A stretch of DNA of 64,000 nt from Candidatus Eisenbacteria bacterium (GTDB taxonomy: Bacteria; Orphanbacterota; Orphanbacteria; Orphanbacterales; Orphanbacteraceae). The DNA is taken from NCBI GenBank assembly GCA_016930695.1, contig JAFGGD010000044.1:1-64000 (forward strand). The letters are read 5' to 3'. This document shows positions 63,554-64,000 of the stretch, piece after piece; positions within the stretch are counted from its first letter, which is position 1; the number at the start of each line of letters is the position of its first letter. The translations under genes and the position numbers were made by a program. The notes beneath the pieces are model-generated. The model was given only the letters and a program-made list of their open reading frames with translations. It was not told where the DNA came from and searched no databases.

Positions 63554-63943
63554 GTGGAGAACTTGCGGGCGTTCATCGTGGACGATGACTCCAGCGTACG
63601 GCGGATCCTGGTGCGCAACTTCGAACGGGCCGGATTCACGGTCGCCACGGCCTCCAACGGCCAGGAGGCGCTGGAGAAAATACGCCGCGACGAACTCTAC
63701 GACATCCTGATCAGCGATCTCCACATGCCGAGGATGGACGGCCGGCGGCTCTGCGAAGCCCTCGCCGAGGAAAAAACCCACCTCCCGGAGTTCATCTTCA
63801 TCGTCACTTCGCGCGCCCATGAGGACGAGCGGTCCTGGGTCGAGCGTTTCGACAACATACAGCTCGTGGAGAAACCGGTCGGACCCCGGCATCTGCTGCG
63901 TCTGGTACGGCGGCGGTTGATGGTGGGAGTCGCGGGCGAGTGA
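63554..63943 (+). CDS. Single-domain response regulator
   Basis: About 129 residues from a GTG with GGGGGAAAGG upstream; an ATG at 63512 is an alternative. One receiver domain: FIVDDDSSVRRIL, phospho-acceptor in ILISDLHMPRMDG, conserved T/S in IVTSRAHED and K in LVEKPVGPRH. No output domain, so it either docks on another protein or the phosphoryl group is passed on. It lies right after the PAS kinase. Confidence 0.88.
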   Translation: MENLRAFIVDDDSSVRRILVRNFERAGFTVATASNGQEALEKIRRDELYDILISDLHMPRMDGRRLCEALAEEKTHLPEFIFIVTSRAHEDERSWVERFDNIQLVEKPVGPRHLLRLVRRRLMVGVAGE

Positions 63944-63966
63944 AGACCGGGGAGATGGAGGGGGAA

Positions 63967-64000
63967 ATGACGGATCCGAAGCGCGACGATTTCGCGGGAT
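63967..64000 (+). CDS. Start of a downstream gene (partial)
   Basis: An ATG with GGAGATGGAGGGGG upstream opens a frame (MTDPKRDDFAG) that reaches the window edge. It follows the response regulator closely and is probably co-transcribed. An in-frame ATG 12 bases earlier could also be used. Confidence 0.45.
   Translation, partial: MTDPKRDDFAG

Noticed and set aside
1-64000. CRISPR array, rRNA operon, integrase or prophage genes
   Set aside because: None was seen; the palindromic repeats lack regular spacing and no cas, integrase or phage structural genes are present.

Overview
The window is a high-GC (roughly two-thirds G+C by eye) bacterial chromosome segment with no plasmid or phage backbone genes. 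Several secreted proteins end in a FlgD-like Ig domain opened by an N-P-F-N motif (genes at 27993 and 43890), and there is an FG-GAP/VCBS protein, multihaem cytochromes, TonB/YfiR signalling and many small lipoproteins. This fits an uncultured FCB-superphylum or Eisenbacteria-like Gram-negative lineage. The placement is inferred from gene content only; there is no rRNA here.

Layout. 1-1.5 kb: 5' part of a secreted VCBS-repeat protein. 2.1-6.7 kb: a tightly packed cluster of a NapH-like polyferredoxin, a 48-residue membrane peptide, a TPR protein, a SafE/CcdA-like membrane protein, and a LytS/LytTR two-component pair. 6.8-8.6 kb: an SGNH hydrolase-like protein with TPRs. 8.8-11.6 kb: an octahaem HAO-like cytochrome with a NapC-type membrane cytochrome, followed by an RRM protein with a long leader. 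12.6-18.6 kb: a ten-gene arsenic/thiol-redox operon (ArsR, small thioredoxin, rhodanese, TauE/SafE, ArsF-like, a cysteine-less thioredoxin-like protein, thioredoxin, CcdA-like, ArsC, ArsP-like permease). Its promoter overlaps a candidate ArsR operator.

18.7-25.7 kb: a DUF4197 lipoprotein, an esterase, phosphofructokinase and two internally duplicated lipoproteins, interspersed with palindromic REP/RAYT-type repeats. 25.7-31 kb: NhaD-type antiporter with a small partner, a secreted metallophosphoesterase and an alpha/beta hydrolase. 31.1-32.7 kb: a tRNA-Glu locus followed by a lower-GC accessory patch. It holds a 54-residue ORF, a promoter-led tRNA-like structured RNA, an unrecognised 243-residue protein and tRNA 3'-end remnants. 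This is the most unusual part of the window.

33-38 kb: YfiR, TonB receptor and CHASE8-type hybrid kinase in one operon, suggesting a periplasm-to-cytoplasm signalling route. 38-41 kb: DUF3015, DUF4105 and a lipoprotein. 41-47.9 kb: SH3 protein, serine hydrolase lipoprotein, beta-helix protein, GT39 transferase and FKBP isomerase. 48-60.8 kb: a surface-polysaccharide locus with flippase, deacetylase-like protein, three GT4 enzymes, a GT2, an ABC export pair and a second GT39 protein. 61.7-64 kb: PAS histidine kinase, response regulator and the start of another gene.
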